Source of the DNA: Flexibacter flexilis DSM 6793
Lineage (GTDB): Bacteria > Bacteroidota > Bacteroidia > Cytophagales > Flexibacteraceae
NCBI RefSeq assembly: GCF_900112255.1
Contig: NZ_FOLE01000001.1
Coordinates: forward strand, 62,001-126,000
Reading direction: 5' to 3'
Length of the DNA: 64,000 nucleotides
The position numbers and the translations under genes were made by a program. Under the pieces are notes generated by a model. It was not told where the DNA came from. It saw only the letters and a program-made list of their open reading frames with translations, and did not search any database. This document shows, piece by piece, positions 1 through 10,014 of the stretch. Numbering within the stretch: the stretch's first letter is position 1; the number at the start of each line of letters is the position of its first letter.

Positions 1-1059
1 GGCCTTGCCTGTTCCCGCATACGTGGCCGACTCTACGACATTGTCATAAACTTCGTAATACGTGCGGAATCCGCAATTCGGACATTTTGTATATCTCGAA
101 AAACGCGTTTTGTACGAGAGAATCATTATATCGTTTGGCTCACCCGAAACCCATACGTCATAATCAACGGCTTTCACGCTTTCTTCGGCTATTTGACCCG
201 CTTGCAAATACACATCTTCTTCCTCTTCCGTGAGTTTGTGCATTGGCTTGCCTGTGGTTGGGCTGTTGCGCGGAGCATCGCGCCATTTTTTCATCAGGTA
301 TTTGGTAAAGAAAAACAGCCCCACAAATGGCACTGGGAACAGCACCCACCAAACGTACATGGAAAAGAACTTGAGGGTTTGGTATTTTTTATAAAAATCA
401 TGCGTAATCATAGCCCTAAACAACACGACAATATAAGCAAGCAACGTCAAGACGGTCAGGCCAATATAAATCTCTAAAGCCTTACTGCGCAATCGTATAA
501 AGCCGTGTCGTTTCACATACGCAAAACTCAACTCTTGGTCGGTATCCAAGAGCAAATCTTTATTTTCGTTTACAATATCCGACATTTTTTCTACGCCTTT
601 GATAAGCCCTTGTCCGTACTCTTTTTTGCGAATAGCAGGCATCATTTTTTCCTGCTGAATCTGCACGCAAAGGTCTTCGGGCAATACATAGCGTAGCCGC
701 GCCCCTACTTCAAATTCCATGCGTTGCAAATCGCGCACAAACAGAATAAGCATGGTATTATCCTCGCGCCCCATTCCCCAATAATCAAACAATTGGTTGG
801 CAAAAACTTTGGGCACTTCGTCGTTAATGGACATCACCACTGCCACCGTAATTTTAGACGATGTATTTTGTTCAATATCAGATAGAAGTGTGTTGAGTTT
901 GGCTACTTCCTCCGCTGACAAAAGACTGTCGGGGTTAGACACTGCCCACAAATTCCCATCTGGCGGCTTGGGCAACGTATTCACGCGCCAATCCCGCGCC
1001 CAAAGACTTGAATGACAGAGCAGCAGTAGCGCAATAATGTATTTTAGAATTATTTTCAT
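1..1059 (-). CDS. TPM-domain membrane protein, truncated by the window edge
   Basis: The reading frame is open from an ATG at 1059 to base 1, giving the first 353 residues of a protein whose C-terminus lies outside the window. It has an N-terminal signal-like hydrophobic stretch (MKIILKYIIALLLLC). A TPM_phosphatase-type domain follows at about residues 45-170, with a recognisable LLSAEEVAKLNTLL start and GMGREDNTMLILFV. Two transmembrane segments lie near 195-215 and 235-255. A CPNCG motif near the truncated end suggests a zinc-ribbon-like cytosolic tail. TPM (YgcG-type) proteins are envelope proteins of poorly defined role. The domain assignment is by family pattern; the specific function is unknown. 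Confidence 0.7.
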   Translation of the reverse strand, partial: MKIILKYIIALLLLCHSSLWARDWRVNTLPKPPDGNLWAVSNPDSLLSAEEVAKLNTLLSDIEQNTSSKITVAVVMSINDEVPKVFANQLFDYWGMGREDNTMLILFVRDLQRMEFEVGARLRYVLPEDLCVQIQQEKMMPAIRKKEYGQGLIKGVEKMSDIVNENKDLLLDTDQELSFAYVKRHGFIRLRSKALEIYIGLTVLTLLAYIVVLFRAMITHDFYKKYQTLKFFSMYVWWVLFPVPFVGLFFFTKYLMKKWRDAPRNSPTTGKPMHKLTEEEEDVYLQAGQIAEESVKAVDYDVWVSGEPNDIMILSYKTRFSRYTKCPNCGFRTYYEVYDNVVESATYAGTGKA

Positions 1060-1369
1060 AATACTTTTACGGTAAGAATAGTTGTTGAATAAATATCATG
1101 TATCAATTAACAATCTGGTCAATATTAGTGCATAAAATCAAATCTAACATTAAAAGGGGATTAACCTTGTTATTTTATCAAAAAAATAAGCATAATTCGT
1201 CGCACATCGTACAAAATACATTGTCTGGCGGCAAACAAAAATAATACTTATTCAAGATCTAGCATACTCCAAAAGTGCATTGGGCAAAATTGTTTTTAGC
1301 GCAAGTATTTGTAATTTATATACCCGAAAAACAAAGCACAAAAACATATTTATTCTTTGATAAACCCCA
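1060..1369. other. AT-rich intergenic region between TPM gene and flippase
   Basis: This 310 bp stretch holds no convincing ORF. On the minus strand a TAGATTTG (positions 1139-1146) matches the Bacteroidota -7 consensus TAnnTTTG and lies about 80 nt upstream of the TPM gene start, but no TTG sits at the usual -33 spacing. It is only a candidate promoter. Nothing else stands out. Confidence 0.4.
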
Positions 1370-2656
1370 CTACATTAGCTCTCCATTATTTCTGAAATGA
1401 TAACGATACAACGCATATAACGTACTGGTATAGAAGCAATAACGTATCAAATGCGAAAGCGCAATTCCTTCGATACCCCACGAAGGTGCAAGCGTAAAAA
1501 TACAAGATAAATACACGCTGACCGACAACAATTCCATGACCAACATCAAGCGCACACGCGCCTGCGCCACCACGATACTGGCAAAAAAATAACTGATGAC
1601 TTTCATAAAATCGCCTGCCATTTGGTATTTCATCAGGAAGGCGGCTTGCTCAAAACCCGCCGCATTGACCCACACCAACGCGTATTCTTTCACCAAAAAC
1701 ATTGCCCCAAAACCCAAAGCCGCCGCAGGCACAACCCAGCGCATCACCTCGCGCACATAGCTGCGTACCAAGGCTTTATCAGGTAAACTATTGGTTATTT
1801 TGGGATAAAAAATGCTGTTAATAATGGCCGTCGTGGGCAAAATATACAAGTCGCCGAGCCTGACCACCGCTTGCCACCAACCCGTTTGTTCCATGCCAAA
1901 CCGATGTATCACGTACTCTCGCACATGGAAATCCACCATGCGCCCAAACGTAACCACCGCCAAAGCCGTCAGTACGTAGCCCCCAATCGCCCGAAAAGGA
2001 GAATTGCGCCAAAAAAATTGATAAAATTTAGTAGAAAAAAGCCAGCGAATAGGCAACGAAAAACGCACCGTGCGCCACACGTACACCCACGAAAACAAGC
2101 CCACCAAGGTTGTTCCTATCCAGAAATAAATCAAAGCCCAACCCAACGAAGTATGCCATTGCCACACCAAAACGCCACAAATCAGCACTACGGCCACGCT
2201 GCCGCCAATATTGATGAACGTGTAAGGCAAAAGTTTTTGCTCAGAAAGCAGCACGCCCAAAAAGAAAAAATGTAAGGCGTAAAGCCAAAGCCCTCCGAAA
2301 AAGACAATCAGCCACGCCGACGTATTACTATATTCAAATTCTGCTAAAAAATAATCGCCAAAAAACCACAGCAGCAGCGTAATAACAATCATCACCAACG
2401 CTTGCCAACCCAAACCCGCCAGCCATGCCCTGCGCCGCACGGAAGCCTTGGGCGAAGAAGCGTATTTTATCATGCCGCGATTGATGCCATCGTTGGGTAA
2501 GGCTATCAAAATTCCCGTAAGATTCTGGAAATGAGAAAGCAAAGCTACGCCAGTTGCTCCAAAGTATAACGCAAAAAGTTTGTTGATGCTCAAAGCGGCC
2601 AACGCACGCGCCACCACCGAAAGCATGGTTATCATAGAAGATTTAAGAAAATTCAT
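1370..2656 (-). CDS. O-antigen/lipid-linked oligosaccharide flippase (WzxE-like)
   Basis: A polytopic membrane protein of 428 residues starting at MNFLKSSMITMLSVV. The N-terminal stretch ALSINKLFALYFGATGVALLSHFQNL and the following GINRGMIKYA resemble the enterobacterial WzxE/O-antigen translocase family of the MOP flippase superfamily. These flip undecaprenyl-linked glycans across the inner membrane. About a dozen hydrophobic segments are visible and the length suits the family. An in-frame ATG 48 bp upstream (2704) would add MRAMSLIFGFFEHLCR; the internal Met is preferred because it starts directly before the first membrane segment. The gene is divergent from the TauE-like gene. The substrate is unknown, and a partner glycosyltransferase cluster is not adjacent. 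Confidence 0.75.
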   Translation of the reverse strand: MNFLKSSMITMLSVVARALAALSINKLFALYFGATGVALLSHFQNLTGILIALPNDGINRGMIKYASSPKASVRRRAWLAGLGWQALVMIVITLLLWFFGDYFLAEFEYSNTSAWLIVFFGGLWLYALHFFFLGVLLSEQKLLPYTFINIGGSVAVVLICGVLVWQWHTSLGWALIYFWIGTTLVGLFSWVYVWRTVRFSLPIRWLFSTKFYQFFWRNSPFRAIGGYVLTALAVVTFGRMVDFHVREYVIHRFGMEQTGWWQAVVRLGDLYILPTTAIINSIFYPKITNSLPDKALVRSYVREVMRWVVPAAALGFGAMFLVKEYALVWVNAAGFEQAAFLMKYQMAGDFMKVISYFFASIVVAQARVRLMLVMELLSVSVYLSCIFTLAPSWGIEGIALSHLIRYCFYTSTLYALYRYHFRNNGELM

Positions 2657-2733
2657 GCGGCAAAGATGCTCAAAAAAGCCAAATATCAGCGACATAGCAC
2701 GCACACGAACCGCTCGGCGGCGGCGTTAGCATA

Positions 2734-2764
2734 TTGGATAAAAACCAAATCTATCTTACCTTTG
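2734..2764 (+). promoter_or_regulatory. Bacteroidota-type promoter for the TauE/SafE gene
   Basis: TTG at 2734-2736 and TACCTTTG at 2757-2764 are separated by 20 nt. They match the -33 TTG and -7 TAnnTTTG elements of the primary sigma factor of Bacteroidota. Transcription would begin near 2770, about 30 nt before the ATG at 2801. This placement also supports choosing 2801 over the upstream in-frame ATG at 2666, which would lie ahead of the promoter. Confidence 0.65.
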
Positions 2765-2800
2765 GTAAGGGAATATCTTTTGCTCAAAAACAGTGTAATT

Positions 2801-3850
2801 ATGCTTAGTAAAATCCTATTCATTTTTGTAATCGCAGTATTTGCTTTTGGTTTAAGTGCCATTTGCGGCGGCGGTGCGAGCCTTATTCTTATTCCCATGA
2901 TTGGCCTTTTGTTGCCTGTGGCAGCCATTCCGTTTACGCTTACGCTGGGCACGTTTAGTAGTTCGGTTTCGCGCATTGTTATTTTTCGTAAAAATATCAA
3001 CTGGCGACTTTTTTGGCTTTTTGTGCCCGCCTCCATTCCTGCGGTGATGGCTGGCGTTTGGCTGATTCGGTTTATTAACCCACTGTATTTGCAATTGGCG
3101 ATTGCCTTGTTTCTGCTATCCAACCTTTATGAATTTTTCAAACCCAAAAAAATAGCAACCAATTCATTATCAAGCAATAACAAAAAGCAAAGCCCAATAT
3201 CTGTGGTATTGATTGGCATACTGACGGGCTTGGTTTCGGGGATTACGGGTGCGGCGGGGCTGCTGTTCAATCGGTTTTATTTGAATTATGGCCTCAAAAA
3301 AGAAGAAATTATCGCCACACGTGCCGCCAATGAAGTGTTATTGCATTTCGTTAAAATAGCTTCTTATCTGTACGTCGGGGCTTATACGACCGACTCGTTT
3401 TATTTGGGTGTAGGCATTGCCTTGGCTTCTGTTCTGTCTTCGTGGGTGCTTAAATATTTGTTGCCTGTGATAAGCGAACGTACTTTCAGGGTGATTGGCT
3501 ATGCGGCTATGTCGGCTTCGGGCGTTTTTTTATTGCTCAAAACCTCACAAAATATTATTGTTCAGGATAATATCTTGGTGGAAAGTAAAGGCAATGAATC
3601 AGAAATTATGATGAATTGGCGCGACAAAAACGTAATTGTCGAATACGATTGGAACGAAGGGCTCGAAATCGAAAAAGACATTACGCAACAACAATTGCCC
3701 AATCACTTACAAGAAAAATATAAAAAACTACTAACGCAATACGACAAGATTGCCCTCGAACAAGTTTTTATCCTGAATTATTCGCGAGGTTATGAGTTTT
3801 ATTGCTACAAAAATAACACACTGACCAAGTTTGAATTTGATGAAAACTAA
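2801..3850 (+). CDS. TauE/SafE family permease with cytosolic C-terminal extension
   Basis: A 349-residue protein. The first 250 or so residues form several hydrophobic helices in two halves, with the family-typical glycine-rich first helix (FGLSAICGGGASLILIP) and its repeat in the second half (GLVSGITGAAGLLFNRF). TauE/SafE proteins (PF01925) export sulfite or organosulfonates or related anions. The start at 2801 (MLSKILFIFVIAVF) is chosen because a promoter lies just before it. The last 90 or so residues are charged and predicted soluble (EIMMNWRDKNVIVEYDWNEG onward); I do not recognise this tail. The gene ends 34 bp before the PorU2-like gene and may be co-transcribed with it. The substrate is unknown. 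Confidence 0.8.
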   Translation: MLSKILFIFVIAVFAFGLSAICGGGASLILIPMIGLLLPVAAIPFTLTLGTFSSSVSRIVIFRKNINWRLFWLFVPASIPAVMAGVWLIRFINPLYLQLAIALFLLSNLYEFFKPKKIATNSLSSNNKKQSPISVVLIGILTGLVSGITGAAGLLFNRFYLNYGLKKEEIIATRAANEVLLHFVKIASYLYVGAYTTDSFYLGVGIALASVLSSWVLKYLLPVISERTFRVIGYAAMSASGVFLLLKTSQNIIVQDNILVESKGNESEIMMNWRDKNVIVEYDWNEGLEIEKDITQQQLPNHLQEKYKKLLTQYDKIALEQVFILNYSRGYEFYCYKNNTLTKFEFDEN

Positions 3851-3884
3851 GATAGTTCACTACAAAATCCTTAACTTCTGTTTT

Positions 3885-6800
3885 ATGAAACTCCGTAGCC
3901 TTACTGCAATTTTCATATTGGCAACCATTCTGTTTTGTACCACAGCCCACGCCCAAAGCTATGGGAATGAGTGGATTAATTATGCACAATCGTATTACAA
4001 AATTCCGATTACAACCGAAGGTATTTACAGAATAGACCGCGCCACGCTCCAACAAGCAGGTGTACCTGTCGGCAGCTTTTCGCCGCGCAACTTGCAACTT
4101 TGGCACAGAGGCGTGGAGCAAGCCATTACGGTAGAAGGCGAAACAGACGGCATTTTCAATGACGGAGACTATATTTTGTTTTATGCCAAAGGTAATGACG
4201 GAAAATCAGATTTGCCGCTTTACAAGCCCGCGCATCCTCCCCAATCCTTCAAAAATATTTATTCGGACACGGCGGCCTATTTCCTGACTTGGACGTTTAG
4301 CCAAATGGGCAAGCGTATCAGCTATTACGGAACTATTCCCACCAACCTCACACCGCTGTCGTATCAGCTCACTGAATCGATGCAAGTATTCCAAAATCAG
4401 TACAGTTTGGGTCAAGGACATTTAGATAATTATGGCAAAGTACACACCTCTTGGAACGGAAATGGCGAAGGTTGGACAGGTGCTTTATTAGAAAATAATC
4501 AAGCTGTAACCTATACCCTACCACTCAAAAATGTAGTATTTACAGCCACTACCAAACCCATACTCAACGTATTTTTGGCAGGACAAAATGGCCTGACACA
4601 CCGCGTACAAATCTCGGTCTCCGCCAACAATGGGATAAGTTTTACACCCTTAGATACGGTTAGTTTTGCACAATATTACTGGGCGACTAGTTCGGTTACT
4701 GTTCCCAATGACCTAATGACAGGCAACACGTTACAAGTACGTATTACGGTACTAGGTTATGGCACTGGAGCAACCGACGCAGCGTCTGTGTCTGCCATTC
4801 AATTCACGTATGCCCAGAACTACAACCTCAATGGCCTACAGTCCCAAGCCATGATTATAGAACCGACCAATACAGGCAATGCGCTGTTGGCATGGCAAAA
4901 TATTCCGACGGGAACAACATTTTGGGACGTAACAACCGAGGGATATACACGCCGACTCCTACCCGACGCACTGAGTCGCACGGGCTTGGACTCGCTGCAA
5001 AGCACACGCCGTCTGTGGGTTACAACAAGCACTTCCAATATTACAGCCACTCAAATTCAGCCCATTACGTTCCGCAATATCAATCCATCAGCCCATAATT
5101 ATATTATCGTTAGCCACCCAAAACTAATGAAACCTGCAGGAGCTACTACCAATGCGGTAAAAGAATATGCCAGCTATCGGGCTTCGGCGGCAGGTGGTAG
5201 TTTTGATACGCTAATAGTAGATGTATCCCAAATATTTAACCAATTTGGATACGGCGAGCCTACGCCTTGGGCTATTCGCAAATTCGCCAGCTATATGCTT
5301 TCGGGTACACGTAAACCTGATTATCTGTTACTTATCGGCAAAGGGCAGGAAATTACAACCCGCTTTTCGAGTACCTACGCCCCCAACAACCTAATTCCTC
5401 CATTTGGATTGCCTGCCAGCGATGCCCTTTTTACATTTGGTTTAGACAACAATCTAACCAGCGTGGCCATTCCCGTTGGACGCATCGCAGCCACTACACC
5501 GCAGATGGTTTTGGATTATTTGGACAAAGTAAAATCCCAAGCGCAACTTGGCTATACTGACTTTTGGCGCAAAAACATGATACACATTAGCGGCGGTATT
5601 TCTACTGGTGAAATCAATCTTTTGCATAGCCTCATCGACCAACACAAAACCATTGCGGAAGGTGACTATTTTGGCGGCAACGTAACATTGATTAGCAAAA
5701 GCACTAGTGCCATCGTACAAACTATCAATATAGCCGAAGAAGCCAACAAAGGACTTTCCATGATTAATGTATTTGGCCATGCCTCCGTAGATGGCCCCGA
5801 TATGGATATGGGACGCGTTTCTAATGCGCAAGAAGGCTACAACAACAAAGACAAATATCCTTTCGTGCTTATCAATGGTTGTTTTGCAGGAAATATATTT
5901 ACAGAGCGTATGTCCCTCAACGAAGATTGGGTACTCGCCAAAGAAAAAGGTGCAGTAGCTTTTATGGCCAACACCGACGAAGGCATTATCAGCGTTTTGG
6001 ATAAATTCGCCAAAGGCCTATACACCAATATGTTTGCAGACAACACGCTTTTTGGTTCTTCTTTAGGAAAAATACAAAAAATCACCACCAAAAATGCAAT
6101 AACAGGTTCTTTTAGCATTTTGGATACCATTTCGGCCACCCAAACACTGCTGCACGGCGACCCCGCTATTGTGGTTTTTGGGGCAACCAAACCCGACTAC
6201 AAAACCTCCGACGCTGAAGTTTCGCTACTCACCAACAACATTTCGGCAGCTACCAATGTCATTGAGCTACAAGTAATTGTCAGCAATTTTGGTAAAATAA
6301 GCAAAAAAAACATGCAAATTGGCGTACGCCGTACTACAGGCAACGGCAGCGTATTAAATTTTGCTCCCCAAACATTTAATCCTGTATTAAGCAAAGATAC
6401 CTTAACGCTTAAGATTGAGGATTATCGCCCGAACCTTAGCGGCCTGAATACGTTTGAAATAAGAGTAGATGTAAATGACTCTATCAGTGAACTAAACGAA
6501 AACAACAATATTGGAATAGTTAAATATTTTGTACCAGAAACGGGGCTTGCAGCAATTTTTCCAAAACGATATTCAATTGTAAATCATGCCCCCGTAGAGC
6601 TAATCGCGCAGTCCACTAACTTGCTTTCAGCCAACAATAATTATATTTTTGAAATAGATACTTCGGCTCAATTTACCAGTTCGTTGCACCGAATCCAGCC
6701 CATTGCGGCAGGCAATATTGCCCGTTGGCAGGTCAATAACTTTCCTTTTTCGGACAGCACTGTTTACTATTGGCGTGTAAAATTCCAAAATGATACGGTA

Positions 6801-8882
6801 TGGCAAAACAGTTCGTTTATCTACATTTCGGGAAGTATGTCGGGCTGGTCGCAAAGTCATTTCTACCAATTCACTGAGAGCCAAGATATTGGCGTAGAAA
6901 AAATCACCTACCCATATCGCTACTGGACAATGCCTGTGATTAGCAAGCGATTACAAATCACTTCGGCGGGTATTGCCATCAACAATCCTAATTATGTTTT
7001 TAAATTTGATGGACTTGATTTGTTCCATAGTGCCGAACCCAATCGCCTTTGTTCTATTACGGACGCTCGTTGGGTAGGTCTCACACTCAACGGCAACGAC
7101 TTTTCTACAGAATTATATAACTATGCCAATACACCCAACTATTGGGAATATTCTTGTGGCCGTCAGCCCTCCGTACTTAATTTCTTTTATGGGCAAGATG
7201 CAAACTATCTGTCACCTTTAGTTTCTTATTATAAAGACTTTATGACTGCGCCGCAAAGAAAAGGATATTATACTATCCTGATGAAAGCAGGCAAAATCAA
7301 CCATAACATTTGGCCAGATCAATTACTTGATACTTTAGAAGCAAGCTACGGCCTGAACAGAGCTCAGTTTTCGAGTATTCCAAACGGCGCACCAATTATC
7401 CTGATTACACGGCGTGGAGCTGCTCCCAATTCGGCTCGTATTGTTACTTACGACCACACAAGCCCGAACCCTCCAGACACACAATACTCAAGTATAGATA
7501 CTATTTTGAATGCACAACCCGCCTTCGGAACTATTACTTCCAGCAGTATCGGACCTGCTACTTCGTGGGGAAAAATGTATTACAAAGTTGATAATCAAGG
7601 ATTTGACAAAAGTATTATTCAAGTAATTGGCGTAACCACCAGCGGCGCGGATACTGTACTCATCAGCAATGTACCTCATTCAGACTATGACCTTTCTGCC
7701 ATCAATGCCAGCATTTACCCGTACCTCAAATTGCGTGCTATCATGCGAGACACCGTAAATTTCACGCCGCCAACCCTCAAAAAATGGCAAGTGATTTACA
7801 ATGGCGTACCAGAAGGAACTATTAACACTGATTACATTGGCGTACAAAAATATAGTATCCCGACGCAGCAAGAAGGCGCAACATTCAACTTGCCGTTTAT
7901 GTTTGAGAATATCTCCAACCGCGATTTCACAGACTCGCTCAAGGTAGAATATACGCTTTTGTCGGGCAGTAATCCTGTGGTTAAATCATTTAATATCAAG
8001 CCATTGGTAGCCAATGATACGGTACGTTTCACCCTAAAAAATATCCCGACACTTGGCCACGTGGGTACTAATAACTTGCAGATTTTTGTCAATCCGAGAC
8101 TTTTGCCCGAAGAGTCGTATGCCAACAATTTTCTGTCGGTTACTTACGAGGTAGTGGCCGACCAAACAAACCCATTATTGGACGTGGCTTTTGACGGTGT
8201 GCGCATCATGAACGGCGACATTGTCTCTCCTACGCCGCTAATTTCCATCAACTTACGCGACGAAAACCAATATTTATTGCTCAACGATACCGCTTCCATG
8301 TCTGTTACGTTGTCCAAATGCGATGGCACAGCGGTCAAAACAATTAGCTCGGCACAAGCCGACGTACGCGTATATCCTGCCACCGCTTCCAACAACAACC
8401 AATACCGTTTGGAATACCAACCTGCTACGGCTTTGACCGACGGCTGCTATACCCTGACGGTTCGGGCGCGTGATATTTCGGAAAATGGCGTAGGCGTGCC
8501 GTACAAACTCAACTTTGAAGTAATTTCGGCCTCGTCTGTTACGCATTTTTACCCCTACCCTAACCCGTTTTCGACCTCGACGCGCTTTGTGTTTACGCTG
8601 ACGGGCAGCGAAATCCCTGAAGACATCAAAATTCAGATTATGACCGTTTCGGGAAAAGTGGTGCGCGAAATCACCAGACAAGAGTTAGGAAATATCCGAA
8701 TTGGCAATAACATTACTAATTTTGCATGGGACGGCACCGACGAGTACGGCGACAAACTCGCCAACGGCGTGTATCTGTATCGCGTGCAAATGCAGCACAA
8801 CGGCCAAGCACTTGACCACCGCCAGACTGCCGCCGACAACAATTTCAAACACGGTTTTGGCAAAATGTACATCATGCGCTAA
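3885..8882 (+). CDS. porU2: C25-family peptidase, PorU2-like type IX secretion sortase homologue
   Basis: A giant secreted protein of 1665 residues with a clean signal peptide (MKLRSLTAIFILATILFC..AHAQ); this fixes the start at 3885 rather than the in-frame ATG at 3831. A gingipain/PorU-type C25 peptidase domain occupies roughly residues 450-790. Its candidate dyad is His632 in VFGHAS and Cys666 in INGCFAG; the 34-residue spacing fits family C25. CARDB/Ig-like beta segments follow. The C-terminus has a FlgD-like fold signature (YPNPFSTSTRF ... WDGTDEYGDKLANGVYLYR), typical of PorU relatives, which use it to sit in the outer membrane machinery rather than as a cargo signal. PorU proper is usually shorter, so this is called PorU2-like. 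The role, cargo processing or anchoring for the type IX system, is inferred from the family. Confidence 0.75.
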   Translation: MKLRSLTAIFILATILFCTTAHAQSYGNEWINYAQSYYKIPITTEGIYRIDRATLQQAGVPVGSFSPRNLQLWHRGVEQAITVEGETDGIFNDGDYILFYAKGNDGKSDLPLYKPAHPPQSFKNIYSDTAAYFLTWTFSQMGKRISYYGTIPTNLTPLSYQLTESMQVFQNQYSLGQGHLDNYGKVHTSWNGNGEGWTGALLENNQAVTYTLPLKNVVFTATTKPILNVFLAGQNGLTHRVQISVSANNGISFTPLDTVSFAQYYWATSSVTVPNDLMTGNTLQVRITVLGYGTGATDAASVSAIQFTYAQNYNLNGLQSQAMIIEPTNTGNALLAWQNIPTGTTFWDVTTEGYTRRLLPDALSRTGLDSLQSTRRLWVTTSTSNITATQIQPITFRNINPSAHNYIIVSHPKLMKPAGATTNAVKEYASYRASAAGGSFDTLIVDVSQIFNQFGYGEPTPWAIRKFASYMLSGTRKPDYLLLIGKGQEITTRFSSTYAPNNLIPPFGLPASDALFTFGLDNNLTSVAIPVGRIAATTPQMVLDYLDKVKSQAQLGYTDFWRKNMIHISGGISTGEINLLHSLIDQHKTIAEGDYFGGNVTLISKSTSAIVQTINIAEEANKGLSMINVFGHASVDGPDMDMGRVSNAQEGYNNKDKYPFVLINGCFAGNIFTERMSLNEDWVLAKEKGAVAFMANTDEGIISVLDKFAKGLYTNMFADNTLFGSSLGKIQKITTKNAITGSFSILDTISATQTLLHGDPAIVVFGATKPDYKTSDAEVSLLTNNISAATNVIELQVIVSNFGKISKKNMQIGVRRTTGNGSVLNFAPQTFNPVLSKDTLTLKIEDYRPNLSGLNTFEIRVDVNDSISELNENNNIGIVKYFVPETGLAAIFPKRYSIVNHAPVELIAQSTNLLSANNNYIFEIDTSAQFTSSLHRIQPIAAGNIARWQVNNFPFSDSTVYYWRVKFQNDTVWQNSSFIYISGSMSGWSQSHFYQFTESQDIGVEKITYPYRYWTMPVISKRLQITSAGIAINNPNYVFKFDGLDLFHSAEPNRLCSITDARWVGLTLNGNDFSTELYNYANTPNYWEYSCGRQPSVLNFFYGQDANYLSPLVSYYKDFMTAPQRKGYYTILMKAGKINHNIWPDQLLDTLEASYGLNRAQFSSIPNGAPIILITRRGAAPNSARIVTYDHTSPNPPDTQYSSIDTILNAQPAFGTITSSSIGPATSWGKMYYKVDNQGFDKSIIQVIGVTTSGADTVLISNVPHSDYDLSAINASIYPYLKLRAIMRDTVNFTPPTLKKWQVIYNGVPEGTINTDYIGVQKYSIPTQQEGATFNLPFMFENISNRDFTDSLKVEYTLLSGSNPVVKSFNIKPLVANDTVRFTLKNIPTLGHVGTNNLQIFVNPRLLPEESYANNFLSVTYEVVADQTNPLLDVAFDGVRIMNGDIVSPTPLISINLRDENQYLLLNDTASMSVTLSKCDGTAVKTISSAQADVRVYPATASNNNQYRLEYQPATALTDGCYTLTVRARDISENGVGVPYKLNFEVISASSVTHFYPYPNPFSTSTRFVFTLTGSEIPEDIKIQIMTVSGKVVREITRQELGNIRIGNNITNFAWDGTDEYGDKLANGVYLYRVQMQHNGQALDHRQTAADNNFKHGFGKMYIMR

Positions 8883-8928
8883 AACCTTATTATTCAGCCA
8901 TTAAACTATTTAATTCAAGACAATATTT

Positions 8929-9342
8929 ATGCAAAAAATTGAACATCTCGGCATTGCCGTAAAGAGCTTGGAAGTTTCCAATCCGATTTTTGCCAGCCTT
9001 TTGGGCGTGGCACCGTACAAAGCCGAATCCGTTGCCTCTGAAGGTGTTACAACCTCTTTTTTCCAAATCGGAGAAAGTAAAATTGAGCTGTTGGAAGCCA
9101 CCAACCCCGACAGCCCTATCGCCAAATTCATTGAGAAAAAAGGAGAAGGAATACATCACATTGCTTTTGCGGTAACAGATATTTTGGCCGAAATGAAACG
9201 CCTACAAGCCGAAGGCTTCGTACTCCTCAATGAAACCCCAAAGCGTGGCGCAGACAATAAAATCGTTTGTTTTCTTCACCCAAAATCTACTAACGGCGTG
9301 CTCGTAGAACTTTGTCAAGAAGCACCCGCCGACAACCAATAA
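8929..9342 (+). CDS. mce: methylmalonyl-CoA epimerase
   Basis: A 137-residue vicinal-oxygen-chelate protein, the usual length for this enzyme. It opens with the family signature KIEHLGIAVKSLE and contains GIHHIAFAV and a C-terminal GVLVELCQ, which supply the metal-binding His and Glu residues of the two beta-alpha-beta-beta-beta modules. It interconverts (2S)- and (2R)-methylmalonyl-CoA in propionate/succinate metabolism, a cytosolic step common in Bacteroidota. The gene follows the PorU2-like gene by 46 bp and precedes the LysE gene by 21 bp, so it may belong to a longer transcript. The mutase is not in the window. Confidence 0.92.
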   Translation: MQKIEHLGIAVKSLEVSNPIFASLLGVAPYKAESVASEGVTTSFFQIGESKIELLEATNPDSPIAKFIEKKGEGIHHIAFAVTDILAEMKRLQAEGFVLLNETPKRGADNKIVCFLHPKSTNGVLVELCQEAPADNQ

Positions 9343-9363
9343 TTTGCCCGAAGACAAAAACGA

Positions 9364-10008
9364 ATGATTGAAGCGATTATCAAAGGGGTCATTCTGGGAC
9401 TGGGTTTAGCCCTCATGATTGGCCCCGTTTTTTTTATGATGCTCGAAACGAGTATCCAAAAAGGGGTGCGTGCTGCCTCTTTTGTTGCTTTGGGCGTGGC
9501 GTGCAGCGATACGATGTATATCGCCATGAACTACAACCTAATCAAGTATTTAAGTAATAATGTAGGCAATGATACGCGCGGATTTAACATTGCGCTGGGC
9601 GTGTTGGGCGGTGCACTCATGCTCATTTTTGGGATTGGGAGTTTGCTCAAAAAAGCCTCACGCGCTGCCGCCGATGCCGACCAAAGCATTTCCAAAAAAG
9701 AAATTTTCAGGTACTTTTTGCGCGGCTTTTTGCTCAACACCATCAACCCGTTTGTGTTTATTTTCTGGATTGCACCTGTGTCCGCTGCCGTGCGTGCGCA
9801 AGAAGGTTTCTCGCGCGACGTGATGTTTTTTGCAAGTATCATCGCCACTGTGCTCAGCACCGATTTGCTCAAAGTTTATTTAGCCCAACGCCTCAACCGC
9901 TTTTTGTCGGACACGGTGTTGCTTTGGTTCAATCGTGTGTCAGGAGTCGTACTGATAGGCTTTGGAATCAGGCTTTTATACTTTGCTTTTACCGAGTGGC
10001 AACAATAA
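9364..10008 (+). CDS. LysE family amino acid exporter
   Basis: A 214-residue integral membrane protein with about six hydrophobic segments. The N-terminal motif GLGLALMIGPVFFMMLETSIQKG is diagnostic of the LysE/RhtB superfamily. The second half carries LNTINPFVFIFWIAPVS, matching the conserved N-P-x(n)-FW element. Members export amino acids or related metabolites by proton exchange; the substrate cannot be read from sequence. It starts 21 bp after mce and ends 6 bp before the phosphopantetheinyl transferase gene, so the three are probably one operon. Confidence 0.87.
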   Translation: MIEAIIKGVILGLGLALMIGPVFFMMLETSIQKGVRAASFVALGVACSDTMYIAMNYNLIKYLSNNVGNDTRGFNIALGVLGGALMLIFGIGSLLKKASRAAADADQSISKKEIFRYFLRGFLLNTINPFVFIFWIAPVSAAVRAQEGFSRDVMFFASIIATVLSTDLLKVYLAQRLNRFLSDTVLLWFNRVSGVVLIGFGIRLLYFAFTEWQQ

Positions 10009-10014
10009 ATTTCT

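Noticed and set aside
2666-2800. In-frame ATG giving a TauE protein 45 residues longer
   Set aside because: A good promoter (2734-2764) lies downstream of it, and the extra residues are not membrane-like or family-like.
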